Shown piece after piece: positions 45,728-54,783 of a stretch of DNA of 64,000 nt. A program made the position numbers and the translations under genes. The stretch spans positions 8,038,001-8,102,000 of the forward strand of contig NZ_CP114905.1 in the NCBI RefSeq assembly GCF_027497195.1, in the 5' to 3' direction. Every line of letters starts with the position of its first letter. Position 1 is the first letter of the stretch. Under the pieces are notes generated by a model that was not told the DNA's origin, ran no database searches, and was given only the letters and a program-made list of their open reading frames with translations. The stretch comes from Streptomyces sp. WMMC500 (GTDB lineage Bacteria; Actinomycetota; Actinomycetes; Streptomycetales; Streptomycetaceae).

Positions 45728-45765
45728 CCCGCCGCGGGACCCGCCGCGGCGGGTCCCGCGGCGGG
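45728..45765 (+). terminator. Perfect 38-bp palindrome after pdxA2
   Basis: CCCGCCGCGGGACCCGCCG is followed directly by its complement, a 19-bp arm pair with the loop formed at the centre. It begins 10 bases after the pdxA2 stop and ends 25 bases before the DeoR-type gene, so that gene is probably on a separate or reduced transcript. Confidence 0.75.
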
Positions 45766-45789
45766 CGGACACGACAGACGGAGGCACGT

Positions 45790-46581
45790 GTGGCCCACCC
45801 GACGGCGCGACGCGGCACGCGCGAGCGGCACGAAGCGATGCTGCGGCTGCTCCGCGAAGGCACCACGCAGGTGGAGGAGCTGGCCGCGGCCCTCGCCGTG
45901 TCGCCGTCGACCGTACGGCGCGACCTGGGCCGGCTCACCGAGGGCGGCCGGGTGACGCGCACCTACGGCGGCGCCGTGGTGCCCGAGGCGTTCCCCGAGC
46001 GGCCGGTGGGCGAGAGCGCGCTGGTACGGCTGCACGCGAAGGCCGCGATCGCGGAGGCGGCGCTCGCGCTGGTGCCGGCCGGCGGCGCGGTGTTCGTCGA
46101 CGCGGGCACCACGTGCGCGGCGCTCGCCCGCCAGTTGCTCGACGCCGACGCGCACGCCGGCGGCAGCGTCGTCGTCACCCGCGGCCTGGAGACCGCGCAA
46201 CTGCTCGCCGGGGCCCGGGACATCGACGTGGTGATGCTCGGCGGGAGCGTACGCCCGCTCAGCCACGGCCTGGTCGGCCCGCTCACCGACCTCGCGCTGG
46301 ACCGGCTGTCGTTCTCGGTGGCGTTCCTCGGCGCGGACGCCGTCGACCCCGAACGCGGGGTCGGCGAGCCGACGCTGGAGGAGACGGCGGTCAAGGAGCG
46401 CGTCGCCGCCCGGGCGCACCGCGTCGTGGTCCTCGCCGACGCGACGAAGCTGGCCGTCGACGACGCCCCCGCCTGGACCCGGCTGCACCGGGGCTGGACG
46501 CTGGTGACCGACGCCGAGGCGCCCGCGAACCTGGAGGAGCGCTGCGCGGCGGCGGGCGTGACGCTCGTGCGCGCGGGCTGA
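45790..46581 (+). CDS. DeoR/GlpR-family transcriptional regulator
   Basis: 263 residues from GTG. The winged HTH is at about 12-65 (RHEAMLRLLREGTTQVEELAAALAVSPSTVRRDLGRL; the DeoR signature is SPSTVRRDLGRL and RTYGGAV). The DeoRC sensor has VDAGTTCAALARQL, VVTRGLETAQLLA and DATKLAV, and should bind a phosphorylated sugar. It follows the threonate genes and faces xylB, so either could be its target. It is the second regulator of this cluster; the ROK repressor lies at the opposite end. Confidence 0.85.
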   Translation: MAHPTARRGTRERHEAMLRLLREGTTQVEELAAALAVSPSTVRRDLGRLTEGGRVTRTYGGAVVPEAFPERPVGESALVRLHAKAAIAEAALALVPAGGAVFVDAGTTCAALARQLLDADAHAGGSVVVTRGLETAQLLAGARDIDVVMLGGSVRPLSHGLVGPLTDLALDRLSFSVAFLGADAVDPERGVGEPTLEETAVKERVAARAHRVVVLADATKLAVDDAPAWTRLHRGWTLVTDAEAPANLEERCAAAGVTLVRAG

Positions 46582-46640
46582 TCCTGCGCGGACCGATCCG
46601 TTCTGATCCGGACTGAATGCCGCCCCGGTCCGTATGCCCC

Positions 46641-48062
46641 TCAGCCCGCCCGGCGCAGCAGCGCGCCCGCGTCCGCGAGGACCGCGCCGATCCGCTCCAG
46701 TGTCGCGTCGTCCCGCTCCACCGGCTCGTAGGTGCGCCCCTCCGCCGTGGACCAGCGCCGGGCCACCGCCGCCGGGTCCTCGTCCAGAAGCAGTCCCGTC
46801 GCCTGCGCCGCCGCGCCGAGCGCCACCAGCTCCTGCGCCCGCGGCACCTGCACCGCACGGCCGGACAGCCGCCGCACCGTCTCGCGCCACGCCGCGCCCT
46901 GCGCTCCGCCGCCGATGAGCAGCAGCGGCGCGTCGGGGTCGGCGTCCGGGCCGGAGACCTCCGCCAGCGCCGTCAGCAGCGCGTGCACCGCGCCGTCGTA
47001 CGCGGCCTGGAGCACCTGCCCCGGCGTGGTGTCGTGGCGCAGCCCGTGGACGAGACCGGAGGCGTGCGGCAGGTCGGGGGTGCGCTCGCCGTCGAGGAAG
47101 GGCAGCACGACGGCGGAGCCGCCGGGCCGCACCTCCTCGCGGTAGCGACCAAGCAGGGCGGCGATCCGGTCCACGGCCTGCGTGCAGTTGAGGGTGCAGG
47201 CCAGCGGCAGCCAGTCGCCGCGCGCGTCGGCGAAGCCGGCGACGGTGCCGGTGGGGTCGGCGGGGCGGTGCCCGGAGACGGCGTAGACGGTGCCGGAGGT
47301 GCCGAGGCTGAGCACCGGCTGCCCGGGGGCGAGCCCCAGCCCCAGGGCGGCGGCCATGTTGTCGCCGGTGCCGGGGGCGACCAGCGCCCCGCGGGGGACG
47401 GGCAGGTCGTCGACGCGGACGGTCCCGGCCGCCTCGCCCGGCCGCAGCACACGCGGCAGCCGGGCGGGGGAGAGGCCGACGTGCTCCAGCGTCGCGGTGT
47501 CGTACGTCTCCGTGGCGGCGTCCCACCAGCCGGTGCCCGAGGCGTCGCCGCGGTCGGTGACGGCCTCGCCGGTGAGCCGCTCCGTGAGGTAGTCGTGCGG
47601 CAGCCGCACGGCCGCGGTGGCGGCGGCGGAGTCCGGCTCCTCCTCGGTGAGCCAGGCCCACTTGGTGACGGTGAAGGAGGCGACCGGCACGCTGCCGGTG
47701 CGCTCCGCCCAGCCCTTCGGCCCGCCCAGCTCCGTGACCAGCCGGTCGCGCTGGGCCGCCGAGCGCACGTCGTTCCAGAGCAGCGCGGGACGCACCGGAC
47801 GCCCGTCGGCGTCCAGCGTCACCAGCCCGTGCTGCTGCGCGCCGACGGCGATCGCGCCCGCCTCCCGCGCCGGCTCGCCGCAGGCGGCCAGCGCCGTGCC
47901 GAGCGCCTCCCACCACTGCTCCGGATCGCTCTCCCGCCGGCCGCCGGCGCTGACGGCGTGCGCGGCCTGGCCGTGCGCCACCACCTGCCCGGTTTCACTG
48001 TCGACGACCAGCGCCTTGGTGGACTGCGTCGAGCTGTCGACGCCGATGACGAGGGGCCCCAT
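46641..48062 (-). CDS. xylB: Xylulokinase
   Basis: 473 residues of the FGGY kinase family. The phosphate loop is [15 protein letters not shown], the substrate motif is [16 protein letters not shown] is typical of xylulokinases, and [11 protein letters not shown] and [14 protein letters not shown] mark the C-terminal ATP domain. It phosphorylates D-xylulose to xylulose-5-phosphate. It starts at ATG and diverges from xylA with the shared operator between them. Confidence 0.92.
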   Translation of the reverse strand: MGPLVIGVDSSTQSTKALVVDSETGQVVAHGQAAHAVSAGGRRESDPEQWWEALGTALAACGEPAREAGAIAVGAQQHGLVTLDADGRPVRPALLWNDVRSAAQRDRLVTELGGPKGWAERTGSVPVASFTVTKWAWLTEEEPDSAAATAAVRLPHDYLTERLTGEAVTDRGDASGTGWWDAATETYDTATLEHVGLSPARLPRVLRPGEAAGTVRVDDLPVPRGALVAPGTGDNMAAALGLGLAPGQPVLSLGTSGTVYAVSGHRPADPTGTVAGFADARGDWLPLACTLNCTQAVDRIAALLGRYREEVRPGGSAVVLPFLDGERTPDLPHASGLVHGLRHDTTPGQVLQAAYDGAVHALLTALAEVSGPDADPDAPLLLIGGGAQGAAWRETVRRLSGRAVQVPRAQELVALGAAAQATGLLLDEDPAAVARRWSTAEGRTYEPVERDDATLERIGAVLADAGALLRRAG

Positions 48063-48117
48063 GCTGTGTCCTCCGCGACTCGTGGGCCGGCTCTTCCCTC
48101 CGACCCGGTCGGCATCC

Positions 48118-48144
48118 TATTTTGTAAAGCGGCCTTACGAAATA
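48118..48144. promoter_or_regulatory. xyl operator between xylB and xylA
   Basis: A 27-bp imperfect palindrome with TATTTTGTAAAG on the left and CTTACGAAATA on the right; 11 of 13 symmetric pairs match. It is by far the most A/T-rich site in the region and lies 20 bp before xylA and 55 bp before xylB. It is a strong candidate for binding by a xylose-responsive ROK or similar repressor encoded elsewhere. Confidence 0.75.
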
Positions 48145-48164
48145 GATCCGCCGAAGGAGCCGTC

Positions 48165-49328
48165 ATGTCGTATACCCCGACCCCCGAGGACAAGTTCAGC
48201 TTCGGCCTGTGGACCGTCGGCTGGCAGGGCCGCGACCCCTTCGGCGACGCGACCCGCGCGCCGCTCGACCCGGTCGAGAGCGTCCGCCGACTGGCCGAGC
48301 TGGGCGCGTACGGCGTCACGTTCCACGACGACGACCTCATCCCCTTCGGCGCCTCCGAGACCGAGCGCGAGTCGCACGTCAAGCGCTTCCGGCAGGCGCT
48401 CGACGCCACCGGAATGGCCGTCCCCGCGGCCACCACGAACCTCTTCACCCACCCCGTCTTCAAGGACGGCGCCTTCACCGCCAACGACCGCGACGTCCGC
48501 CGCTACGCGCTGCGCAAGACGATCCGCAACATCGACCTGGCGGTGGAGCTGGGAGCGAAGACCTACGTCGCCTGGGGCGGCCGCGAGGGCGCCGAGTCCG
48601 GCGCCGCGAAGGACGTGCGCGTCGCGCTCGACCGGATGAAGGAGGCGTTCGACCTCCTCGGCGAGTACGTCACCGGCCAGGGGTACGACCTGCGCTTCGC
48701 CATCGAGCCCAAGCCCAACGAGCCGCGCGGCGACATCCTGCTGCCCACGGTCGGCCACGTGCTGGCCTTCATCGAGCGGCTGGAGCGCCCGGAGCTCTAC
48801 GGCGTCAACCCCGAGGTCGGGCACGAGCAGATGGCCGGGCTCAACTTCCCGCACGGCATCGCCCAGGCGCTGTGGGCGGGCAAGCTGTTCCACATCGACC
48901 TCAACGGCCAGAACGGCATCAAGTACGACCAGGACCTGCGCTTCGGCGCAGGCGACGTACGGGCCGCGTTCTGGCTGGTGGACCTGCTGGAGACGGCCGG
49001 CTACGCGGGACCGCGCACCTTCGACTTCAAGCCGCCGCGCACCGAGGACACCGACGGCGTGTGGGCCTCGGCTGCGGGCTGCATGCGCAACTACCTCATC
49101 CTCAAGGAGCGCGCCGCCGCCTTCCGCGCCGACCCCGCCGTGCAGGAGGCGCTGCGCGCCTCGCGCCTGGACCAGTTGGCGCAGCCCACCGCCGACGACT
49201 CCGGCCTCGCCGGGCTGCTCGCCGACCGCGGCGCGTACGAGGACTTCGACCCGGAGGCCGCGGCGCGGCGCGGCATGGCCTTCGAGCACCTCGACCAACT
49301 GGCGATGGACCACCTGCTGGGCGTCTGA
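48165..49328 (+). CDS. xylA: Xylose isomerase
   Basis: 387 residues, the usual actinomycete (class I) length. ATG with GAAGGAGC. Catalytic His54 and Asp57 lie in [12 protein letters not shown]. Glu181 and Lys183 ([11 protein letters not shown]) and the [10 protein letters not shown] histidine bind metals and substrate, and [21 protein letters not shown] completes the site. It converts D-xylose to D-xylulose for xylB. Two hairpins follow. Confidence 0.95.
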   Translation: MSYTPTPEDKFSFGLWTVGWQGRDPFGDATRAPLDPVESVRRLAELGAYGVTFHDDDLIPFGASETERESHVKRFRQALDATGMAVPAATTNLFTHPVFKDGAFTANDRDVRRYALRKTIRNIDLAVELGAKTYVAWGGREGAESGAAKDVRVALDRMKEAFDLLGEYVTGQGYDLRFAIEPKPNEPRGDILLPTVGHVLAFIERLERPELYGVNPEVGHEQMAGLNFPHGIAQALWAGKLFHIDLNGQNGIKYDQDLRFGAGDVRAAFWLVDLLETAGYAGPRTFDFKPPRTEDTDGVWASAAGCMRNYLILKERAAAFRADPAVQEALRASRLDQLAQPTADDSGLAGLLADRGAYEDFDPEAAARRGMAFEHLDQLAMDHLLGV

Positions 49329-49357
49329 GCCCCGCGGGGCCGCGGCCCCGCGGCACC

Positions 49358-49391
49358 GGCCGCGTACGGGGCCGGCACCCCGTACGCGGCC
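49358..49391 (+). terminator. Terminator hairpin after xylA
   Basis: GGCCGCGTACGGGG pairs perfectly with CCCCGTACGCGGCC around CCGGCA (14-bp stem, 6-base loop). A smaller 9-bp-stem hairpin at 49332-49353 precedes it directly after the stop. Confidence 0.7.
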
Positions 49392-49485
49392 CCCCGGCGC
49401 TCTGACCGGCGGCGGAGTGTCGCAAACCTGTCACGACCCCGGCGGAGGCATCCCGTCCGCCGCCGCCGCGGGCAAAGCTGGGGCC

Positions 49486-49935
49486 ATGAGCTACCCGCCG
49501 CCCGCAGACGCCCCGCCGCCGGACCACACACCTCCGGCCGGCAGCACGCAGCAATGGCCCGCACCTCCCCCGCCGCCGCCCCCCGGCGGGGATCGGCACC
49601 GGAACAAGCTGGTGCTGGCGGTGGCCGCGGCGGTCGTGGTGCTCGCGGGCGGCGTCGGCGTGACGTACGCCGTGCTCAGCGGCGGCGACGACGACGAACC
49701 GACGTGCGCCTGCACGCCGCCGCCGAGCGAGAGCCCGTCCGCCGGTCCCGACGACCCCAAGCTCCCCGAGGACATCCCGACCGAACTGCTGCCCAGCGGA
49801 ATGGACCCGGAGGACATCCCGACGGAACTGCTGCCCAGCGGGCTCGACCCGGAGGACATTCCGACCGAGCTGCTGCCCAGCGGGATGGATCCGGAGGACA
49901 TCCCGACCGAGCTGCTGCCGGAGGGCGTCTCCTAG
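49486..49935 (+). CDS. Single-pass membrane protein with a C-terminal 14-residue tandem repeat
   Basis: 149 residues. Residues 1-35 are Pro/Ala-rich and cytoplasmic. A membrane helix (KLVLAVAAAVVVLAGGVGVTY) lies at about 40-62. The outer part has a Cys-Ala-Cys pair, an acidic stretch and then four tandem copies of PEDIPTELLPSGMD (last copy ending PEGVS) to the C-terminus. The repeat is exact at most positions. No family is recognised; such a Pro/Glu stalk could act as a wall-spanning tether. Only the ATG at 49486 fits the hydrophobic organisation. Confidence 0.65.
   Translation: MSYPPPADAPPPDHTPPAGSTQQWPAPPPPPPPGGDRHRNKLVLAVAAAVVVLAGGVGVTYAVLSGGDDDEPTCACTPPPSESPSAGPDDPKLPEDIPTELLPSGMDPEDIPTELLPSGLDPEDIPTELLPSGMDPEDIPTELLPEGVS
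49765..49932 (+). repeat. Four 42-bp tandem repeats coding for PEDIPTELLPSGMD
   Basis: Four units of 42 bp run head to tail up to the stop codon of the membrane-protein gene. They differ at only a few, mostly synonymous, bases, which suggests recent expansion and possible copy-number variation between strains. Confidence 0.8.
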
Positions 49936-50000
49936 GCCGCCGGGGTCCGCCCCCGGTCCGCCGGTCGCCGCGGTGCGTCGCCGCCGTAGGATCGATCACC

Positions 50001-50903
50001 ATGACGACCCGGGCGGAGACCGTACGGCGGGCCGAGCGGCACGAGTTGACGTATCGCGGGCGCCGCCGGCGCTTCCTCTTGCTCCGCCCCGGGCCCGGCA
50101 CCCGCGCCGGCGCCGACGACGCCGCCGGGCCCGCACCGCTCGTCGTCGACCTGCACCCCAGCGGCCTCGGCCCCTCCGCCCAACTGCGCGGCAGCGGCCT
50201 CGGGGAGCTGGCCGCGCACGGCTACGCCGTGGCGGCGCCGCAGGGAGCGCTGCCGTACCGGGGCGGCTGGGCATGGGCGCTGCCCGGGGTGCCGCTGGCG
50301 GGGGAGGAGCGGATACGCGACGAGGCCGCCGACGTCGACGACGTCGGCTTCCTCGGCGCGCTGCTCGACACCCTCGACGGCCTGCTCCCGGTCGACCCCG
50401 CCCGCCGCCACCTGGCCGGTTTCTCCGGCGGCGCCCGGCTGGCGAGCCACGCCGCCGTCGCCTTCGGCGGCCGGCTCGCGTCGGTCGCCTGCGTCGGCGG
50501 CGTCCGCCGGCCGGGCGGTCCCGACGACCCCGCCCCGCCGCTGCTCGCCGTCCACGGCCTGCGCGACGACACCAACCCGTACCGCGGCGCCGCCGGCCCC
50601 CGCTGGGACGAGCCCGTGCCCGACGCCGTCGCCCGCTGGGCCACCGCCGCGGGCTGCGCGGCGGAGCCCGTACGGACCGAACCCGCGCCGGGCGTCACGG
50701 AGTTCCGCCACCGCGACACCGCGGGGCGCGAGCCCGTCCGCCTCGTCGCCGTCACCTCCCTGGGCCACGCCTGGCCGGGCACCCCCGACCCGCTGCTGGG
50801 CGGGCACGGCAGCGGCGGGGACAGCGACGCGTACGACGCCTCGGCGGCCGTACGCCGCTTCTTCGGCGAGTTCGGCGGGACACCGGCCGCGCCCCGAGCC
50901 TGA
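50001..50903 (+). CDS. Alpha/beta hydrolase of the PHB depolymerase / feruloyl esterase-like family
   Basis: 300 residues. The catalytic serine is in GFSGGARLASHAAVAF, VDLHPSGLGPSAQLRGSG provides the oxyanion region, VHGLRDDTNPY the acid and SLGHAWPG the histidine. This arrangement fits the LpqC/esterase_phb group. There is no convincing signal peptide: the N-terminus (TTRAETVRRAERHELTYRGRRRRF in part) is charged, so it is likely cytoplasmic. Substrate unknown. It is convergent with the amino-acid ABC operon. Confidence 0.75.
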   Translation: MTTRAETVRRAERHELTYRGRRRRFLLLRPGPGTRAGADDAAGPAPLVVDLHPSGLGPSAQLRGSGLGELAAHGYAVAAPQGALPYRGGWAWALPGVPLAGEERIRDEAADVDDVGFLGALLDTLDGLLPVDPARRHLAGFSGGARLASHAAVAFGGRLASVACVGGVRRPGGPDDPAPPLLAVHGLRDDTNPYRGAAGPRWDEPVPDAVARWATAAGCAAEPVRTEPAPGVTEFRHRDTAGREPVRLVAVTSLGHAWPGTPDPLLGGHGSGGDSDAYDASAAVRRFFGEFGGTPAAPRA

Positions 50904-50939
50904 CCCCGAGCCGAGCGGCACGGGCGGGGGCAGCCCGCC

Positions 50940-51728
50940 CTACAGCTCCCCGACCTCCGCCGCCGCCGGGTCGAGCACCCGCGCCAGGAACGTCCGGGTC
51001 CGCGCGTGCTGCGGGTTGCCGATCACCTGATCCGGCACCCCCTGCTCCACGATGGCGCCCTCGTCCATGAACACCACCCGGTCCGCCACCTCCCGCGCGA
51101 AGCTCATCTCGTGCGTGACCACCAGCATCGTCATGCCGTCGTCCGCGAGGTGCCGCATCACCGCCAGCACGTCGCCGACCAGCTCGGGGTCGAGCGCCGA
51201 GGTCGGCTCGTCGAAGAGCATCAGCTCCGGCTCCATCGACAGCGCCCGCGCGATCGCCACCCGCTGCTGCTGCCCGCCGGACAACTGCGCCGGATACGCC
51301 TTCTCCTTGTCCGTGAGCCCCACCCGCACCAGGTTGGCCCGCGCCACCTTCTCCGCCTCCGACCTGCTGCGCCCGAGCACGCGCCGCTGCGCGATGGTCA
51401 GGTTGTCCAGCGCCGTCAGGTGCGGGAAGAGGTTGAACGACTGGAAGACCATGCCGATCCTGCGCCGTACCCGGTCGATGTCGACGTCCGGGTGGGTGAG
51501 TTCCGTGCCGGCCACGGAGATCCGCCCCGCGCTCGGCTCCTCCAGCAGGTTCACGCATCGCAGCAGCGTCGACTTGCCGGAGCCCGAGGGGCCGATGACG
51601 CACACCACCTCGCCGGGCGCGACGGTCAGGTCGATGCCGCCGAGCACCTCCAGGTCGCCGAACGACTTGTGCAGCCCCTCGACGCTGATGGCCGGGGCGT
51701 CCGCGGCCCCCTTCTCCACGGTGGTCAC
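50940..51728 (-). CDS. Polar amino-acid ABC transporter ATP-binding protein (GlnQ type)
   Basis: 262 residues from a GTG overlapping the permease stop. All ABC motifs are standard: Walker [11 protein letters not shown]-loop [16 protein letters not shown], signature LSGGQQQR, Walker [15 protein letters not shown] and switch VTHEMSFA. These match the polar amino-acid subgroup closely. It energises the permease and binding protein encoded upstream in the same operon. Confidence 0.9.
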   Translation of the reverse strand: MTTVEKGAADAPAISVEGLHKSFGDLEVLGGIDLTVAPGEVVCVIGPSGSGKSTLLRCVNLLEEPSAGRISVAGTELTHPDVDIDRVRRRIGMVFQSFNLFPHLTALDNLTIAQRRVLGRSRSEAEKVARANLVRVGLTDKEKAYPAQLSGGQQQRVAIARALSMEPELMLFDEPTSALDPELVGDVLAVMRHLADDGMTMLVVTHEMSFAREVADRVVFMDEGAIVEQGVPDQVIGNPQHARTRTFLARVLDPAAAEVGEL

Positions 51729-52540
51729 CTGGCCTTCGCCGCCTTCGCCTCTAGCCGCCGGACGAGGTGCCCGAGGGGGATGGTGATGATGAGGTAGCAC
51801 AGCCCCGCGACGAGGATCGGCGTCAGGCTCAGGTTGTCGTTGAGCGCGTCGCGCCCGAACTTCGTCAGCTCCTGCTCGTCCACCGTCAGCCCCAGCACGT
51901 AGACGAGGGAGGAGTCCTTCGTCAGCAGGATCAGCTCGTTCGTCAGCGGCGGCAGCACGATCCGGAACGCCTGCGGGATGACGATCGTGACCATCGCCCG
52001 CGTCTGCGACATGCCCAGCGACCTGGCCGCCTCCACCTGCCCCTTCGGCACGGCCTGGATGCCCGCGCGGATGGTCTCCGCCATGTACGCGGCGCCGACC
52101 AGGCCGAGGGCGAGCATCGTGGTGACGAGCAGGTTGATGTTCACCTGGAAGGCCAGCGGCACGCCGTAGCCGAGGGCGATGAACACCAGCAGCGCGGGCA
52201 CGCCGCGGAAGAGCTCGATGTACCCCGTCGCCAGCCACCGGTTCGGCGGCACGGACGACAGCTTCATCAGCGCCAGCACCAGCCCGAGTCCCAGCCCGAA
52301 GACGAAGCCGAGCGTCGTGTACGTGACGGTGTTGACGAGCGCGGTGGTGATGACGTCGGGGAACTGGTCCTGCGCGACGTCGAGGTTGAAGAACGCGTCC
52401 TTGACCTCGCCCCAGTCGGCCAGCAGGCCGACCGCGACGGCCGCCGCGAGCAGCGCCCCGTACTGCGCGCCGCGGGCCAGCCTCACCCGCTGACGCCGCG
52501 TCAGGGACCTGCCCGCGGGCTGTGTGCCGGGCTCTTTCAC
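51725..52540 (-). CDS. Polar amino-acid ABC transporter permease (HisM/GlnP type)
   Basis: 271 residues from GTG overlapping the binding-protein stop. Five or so hydrophobic segments; the HisM-type pattern is clear in [20 protein letters not shown] and the docking loop [36 protein letters not shown]. The operon has one permease, so it probably works as a homodimer. [11 protein letters not shown] is another family mark. Confidence 0.88.
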   Translation of the reverse strand: MKEPGTQPAGRSLTRRQRVRLARGAQYGALLAAAVAVGLLADWGEVKDAFFNLDVAQDQFPDVITTALVNTVTYTTLGFVFGLGLGLVLALMKLSSVPPNRWLATGYIELFRGVPALLVFIALGYGVPLAFQVNINLLVTTMLALGLVGAAYMAETIRAGIQAVPKGQVEAARSLGMSQTRAMVTIVIPQAFRIVLPPLTNELILLTKDSSLVYVLGLTVDEQELTKFGRDALNDNLSLTPILVAGLCYLIITIPLGHLVRRLEAKAAKAR

Positions 52541-53331
52541 TGGGGCGCCTCGCCGAACCACTTCTGGTAGATCTCGTCGTAGGTGCCGTCGTCCTTCGCC
52601 TTCGCGAGGACGTCGTCGATCACCTTCAGCAGTTCCTCGTTGTCCTTGCCGACGCCGATGCCGTACTGCTCGCCGGTGTCGAACTCGGTGGAGACCTCGA
52701 AGTCCGGGCGGTCCTTGACCCAGTCGTAGAGCACGCCGTTGTCGTTGATCGCCGCCTGGATCTGCCCGCCCTCCAGCGCCTGCAACTGCAGCCCGAGGTC
52801 CTCGTAGTCCTTGACCTCGGCGCCCTCCGCGTTCTCCTCCGCGTACATCTGGCCCGTGGTGTCCATCTGCACGCCGAGCCGCTTGCCCTGCAGCGCCTCC
52901 AGCGAGTCGAGGCCGGAGCCCTTCTTCGTCGCCAGCGCCTGGGTGGCGTCGAAGTACGGGTCGGAGAAGGCGAACTTCTTCTGCCGCTCCTCCGTGATGG
53001 TCATGCCGGCCGCGGACAGGTCGCACTTGTTGGAGGCGAACACCGCGCCGGACTCGATGCCTTCGAAGGGCGTGTCGATGACTTCCTGCTCGACGTCCAG
53101 CTCCTTCGCGACGAGATCGATCAGCTCGATGTCGAAGCCGACGATGTCGCCGCTCTTCTTGTCCTTGTACTCGAACGGCTCGTACGGCAGTCCGGTGCAG
53201 TTGAGCAGCTTGCCGTCCTCGACGAGCGACACGTCGCCGCTCTGCCCGGACTTCTCGGTGCTGCTGCACCCGGCGAGGAGCAGGGCCGCCGCACCGACGG
53301 CTATGAGCGGCAGCGGGGGGCGGTACGACAC
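52537..53331 (-). CDS. Polar amino-acid ABC transporter solute-binding lipoprotein
   Basis: 264 residues. GTG at 53331 is chosen for the strong AGGAGG just before it. The lipobox LLLAGC places the lipid on Cys22. The SBP_bac_3 fold is shown by [43 protein letters not shown] and [18 protein letters not shown]. The amino acid it binds cannot be told from sequence; glutamate, glutamine or a basic residue are all possible. It is the first gene of the operon. Confidence 0.88.
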   Translation of the reverse strand: MSYRPPLPLIAVGAAALLLAGCSSTEKSGQSGDVSLVEDGKLLNCTGLPYEPFEYKDKKSGDIVGFDIELIDLVAKELDVEQEVIDTPFEGIESGAVFASNKCDLSAAGMTITEERQKKFAFSDPYFDATQALATKKGSGLDSLEALQGKRLGVQMDTTGQMYAEENAEGAEVKDYEDLGLQLQALEGGQIQAAINDNGVLYDWVKDRPDFEVSTEFDTGEQYGIGVGKDNEELLKVIDDVLAKAKDDGTYDEIYQKWFGEAPQ

Positions 53332-53462
53332 GATGCCTCCTGGGCAGGTCGGCCTGGGTGAGTGCTGCTGGAATGCGCATCCTGCCACCGGTCTACGCGC
53401 GTGTCGCCGCCCGGGTCATTGCGAGCAGGTAACGGCGGTGTTCACATGATCCGTAACGCTCC

Positions 53463-54689
53463 CTATGGGAGGGGTTGTTCGGGGGGCGGACCGGTGTAAC
53501 GGCCGCTCGGACGCATGCGCAGGGGGCGCTCGGCGTACTCCTCCAGCGCGTGCGCGATCCAGCCTGCCGTGCGGGCCACGGCGAACACCGTCTCGCCCGC
53601 CTCCGCCGGCATGTCCGCGGACACCGACAGCACGGCCAGCGCCAGGTCGACGTTCGGCCGTACGGACACGTGCCGCGCGGTGATCTCGGCGACCTCGCGG
53701 GCGGCGGCCAGCGCCGCGGCGGCCCGCGGGATCCGCTCCAGCAGCGCGAACAGCGCCTCGGCGCGCGGGTCCTCGCCCGCGTACAGCCGGTGGCCGAGAC
53801 CGGGGACGCGGCGCCCGCCGCGCAGGTGGTCGGAGACGACGGCGGCGGCGCTGCCGCGCGCGAGCGCCTCGGCGAGCATCCGGTGCGCGAGGCCGCTCGC
53901 GGCGCCGTGCAGCGGGCCGTCGAGGGCGCCGAGTCCGGTGGTGACGACGGCGTACGGGTGCGCGCGGGCTGATGCGGCGACGCGGGTGGCGAGCGTGGAG
54001 GCCGCCAGGTCGTGGTCGATGAGCAGGGTGAGGGCGGTGTCCAGGCAGCGTACGAAACCGGCGTCGGGCGGCAGCGCCGTCAGCCGCGCCCACAGCCGGC
54101 GGGCCACGGGCGCGGACGGGGCGTGCGCGGGGCCGGCCGGGGGGAGCGCGGTGGCCATGGTGGCGACCAGGCCGCGGGCGGTGGCGCGGACGGCGTCGTC
54201 GGCGAGGTCGAAGCGCAGCGGGTCGGCCGCGGCGGCGGCGACCGCGGCGGCGCGCAGCCGGTCGACGGGGCCGGCGTGGGCGGGGAGCGCGGCGACGGCG
54301 GCGGTGGCGGCGGCCAGCAGCTCGGGCGGGGCGGTGAAGCGGACGCCGGGGGTGAGCCGGCCGGTCCACAGCCAGTCGGCGACCTCCTCGTAGCCGTACG
54401 CGGCGGCCAGCGCGGTGGCGTCGACGCCGCGGAAGAAGTAGCGGTCGCGCTCGATGAGGGTGATGCCCGTGCGGACCGGGGTGCCGGCCGGGGTCTCGGT
54501 GTCCTGCGCGACGGCGTGCGGCCGGCGGTGCCGGCGGGCCAGCGCGTCGACCTCCCGGGCGTCGAACCGGCTGCCGCGGCCGCCGGGCGCCTTGCGGCTG
54601 CTCAGCAGGCCCCGGCTGACGTAGGCGTAGACCGTCTCGGGCTTCACGCCCAGCCGCTCGGCCGCCTCGCGCGTGCTCAGTTCGTCCAC
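53463..54689 (-). CDS. Citrate synthase-like protein with an N-terminal HTH domain
   Basis: 408 residues. GTG at 54689 is chosen for GGAGG nine bases before it; ATG at 54734 would overlap the operator region. Residues 2-55 form an excisionase/MerR-like HTH (LSTREAAERLGVKPETVYAYVSRG). The rest is a short citrate synthase: the first active histidine is in GALDGPLHGAAS, the second in GLGHRLYAGEDPR, and the aspartate in VRPNVDLALA. Fusion of a DNA-binding-like head to a citrate synthase suggests a sensor role as well as, or in place of, catalysis. It diverges from a second citrate synthase gene. Confidence 0.8.
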   Translation of the reverse strand: MDELSTREAAERLGVKPETVYAYVSRGLLSSRKAPGGRGSRFDAREVDALARRHRRPHAVAQDTETPAGTPVRTGITLIERDRYFFRGVDATALAAAYGYEEVADWLWTGRLTPGVRFTAPPELLAAATAAVAALPAHAGPVDRLRAAAVAAAAADPLRFDLADDAVRATARGLVATMATALPPAGPAHAPSAPVARRLWARLTALPPDAGFVRCLDTALTLLIDHDLAASTLATRVAASARAHPYAVVTTGLGALDGPLHGAASGLAHRMLAEALARGSAAAVVSDHLRGGRRVPGLGHRLYAGEDPRAEALFALLERIPRAAAALAAAREVAEITARHVSVRPNVDLALAVLSVSADMPAEAGETVFAVARTAGWIAHALEEYAERPLRMRPSGRYTGPPPEQPLP

Positions 54690-54708
54690 CGGCCTTTTCC
54701 TCCGCGTG

Positions 54709-54765
54709 TTGATCCGATCAAGATTGACAGCCATTGAATCAAGGGTGGACAGTCGAATCAATATC
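54709..54765. promoter_or_regulatory. Cluster of TTGA/TCAA palindromes between the two citrate-synthase genes
   Basis: TTGATCCGATCAA (54709-54721) is a perfect 13-bp palindrome, TTGAATCAA (54734-54742) a perfect 9-bp one, and TCGAATCAAT follows at 54753. Their repetition in a 94-bp divergent promoter region suggests an operator array. The HTH of the divergent citrate-synthase-like protein is a plausible binder, by inference only. Confidence 0.5.
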
Positions 54766-54783
54766 GGAGAGAGGAAAACCGTC

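Noticed and set aside
53332..53462. GTTAC-like repeats upstream of the amino-acid binding protein, first read as a GlnR box.
   Set aside because: The spacing of the half sites (about 24 bp and 8 bp) does not fit the GlnR pattern of 22 bp and 6 bp.
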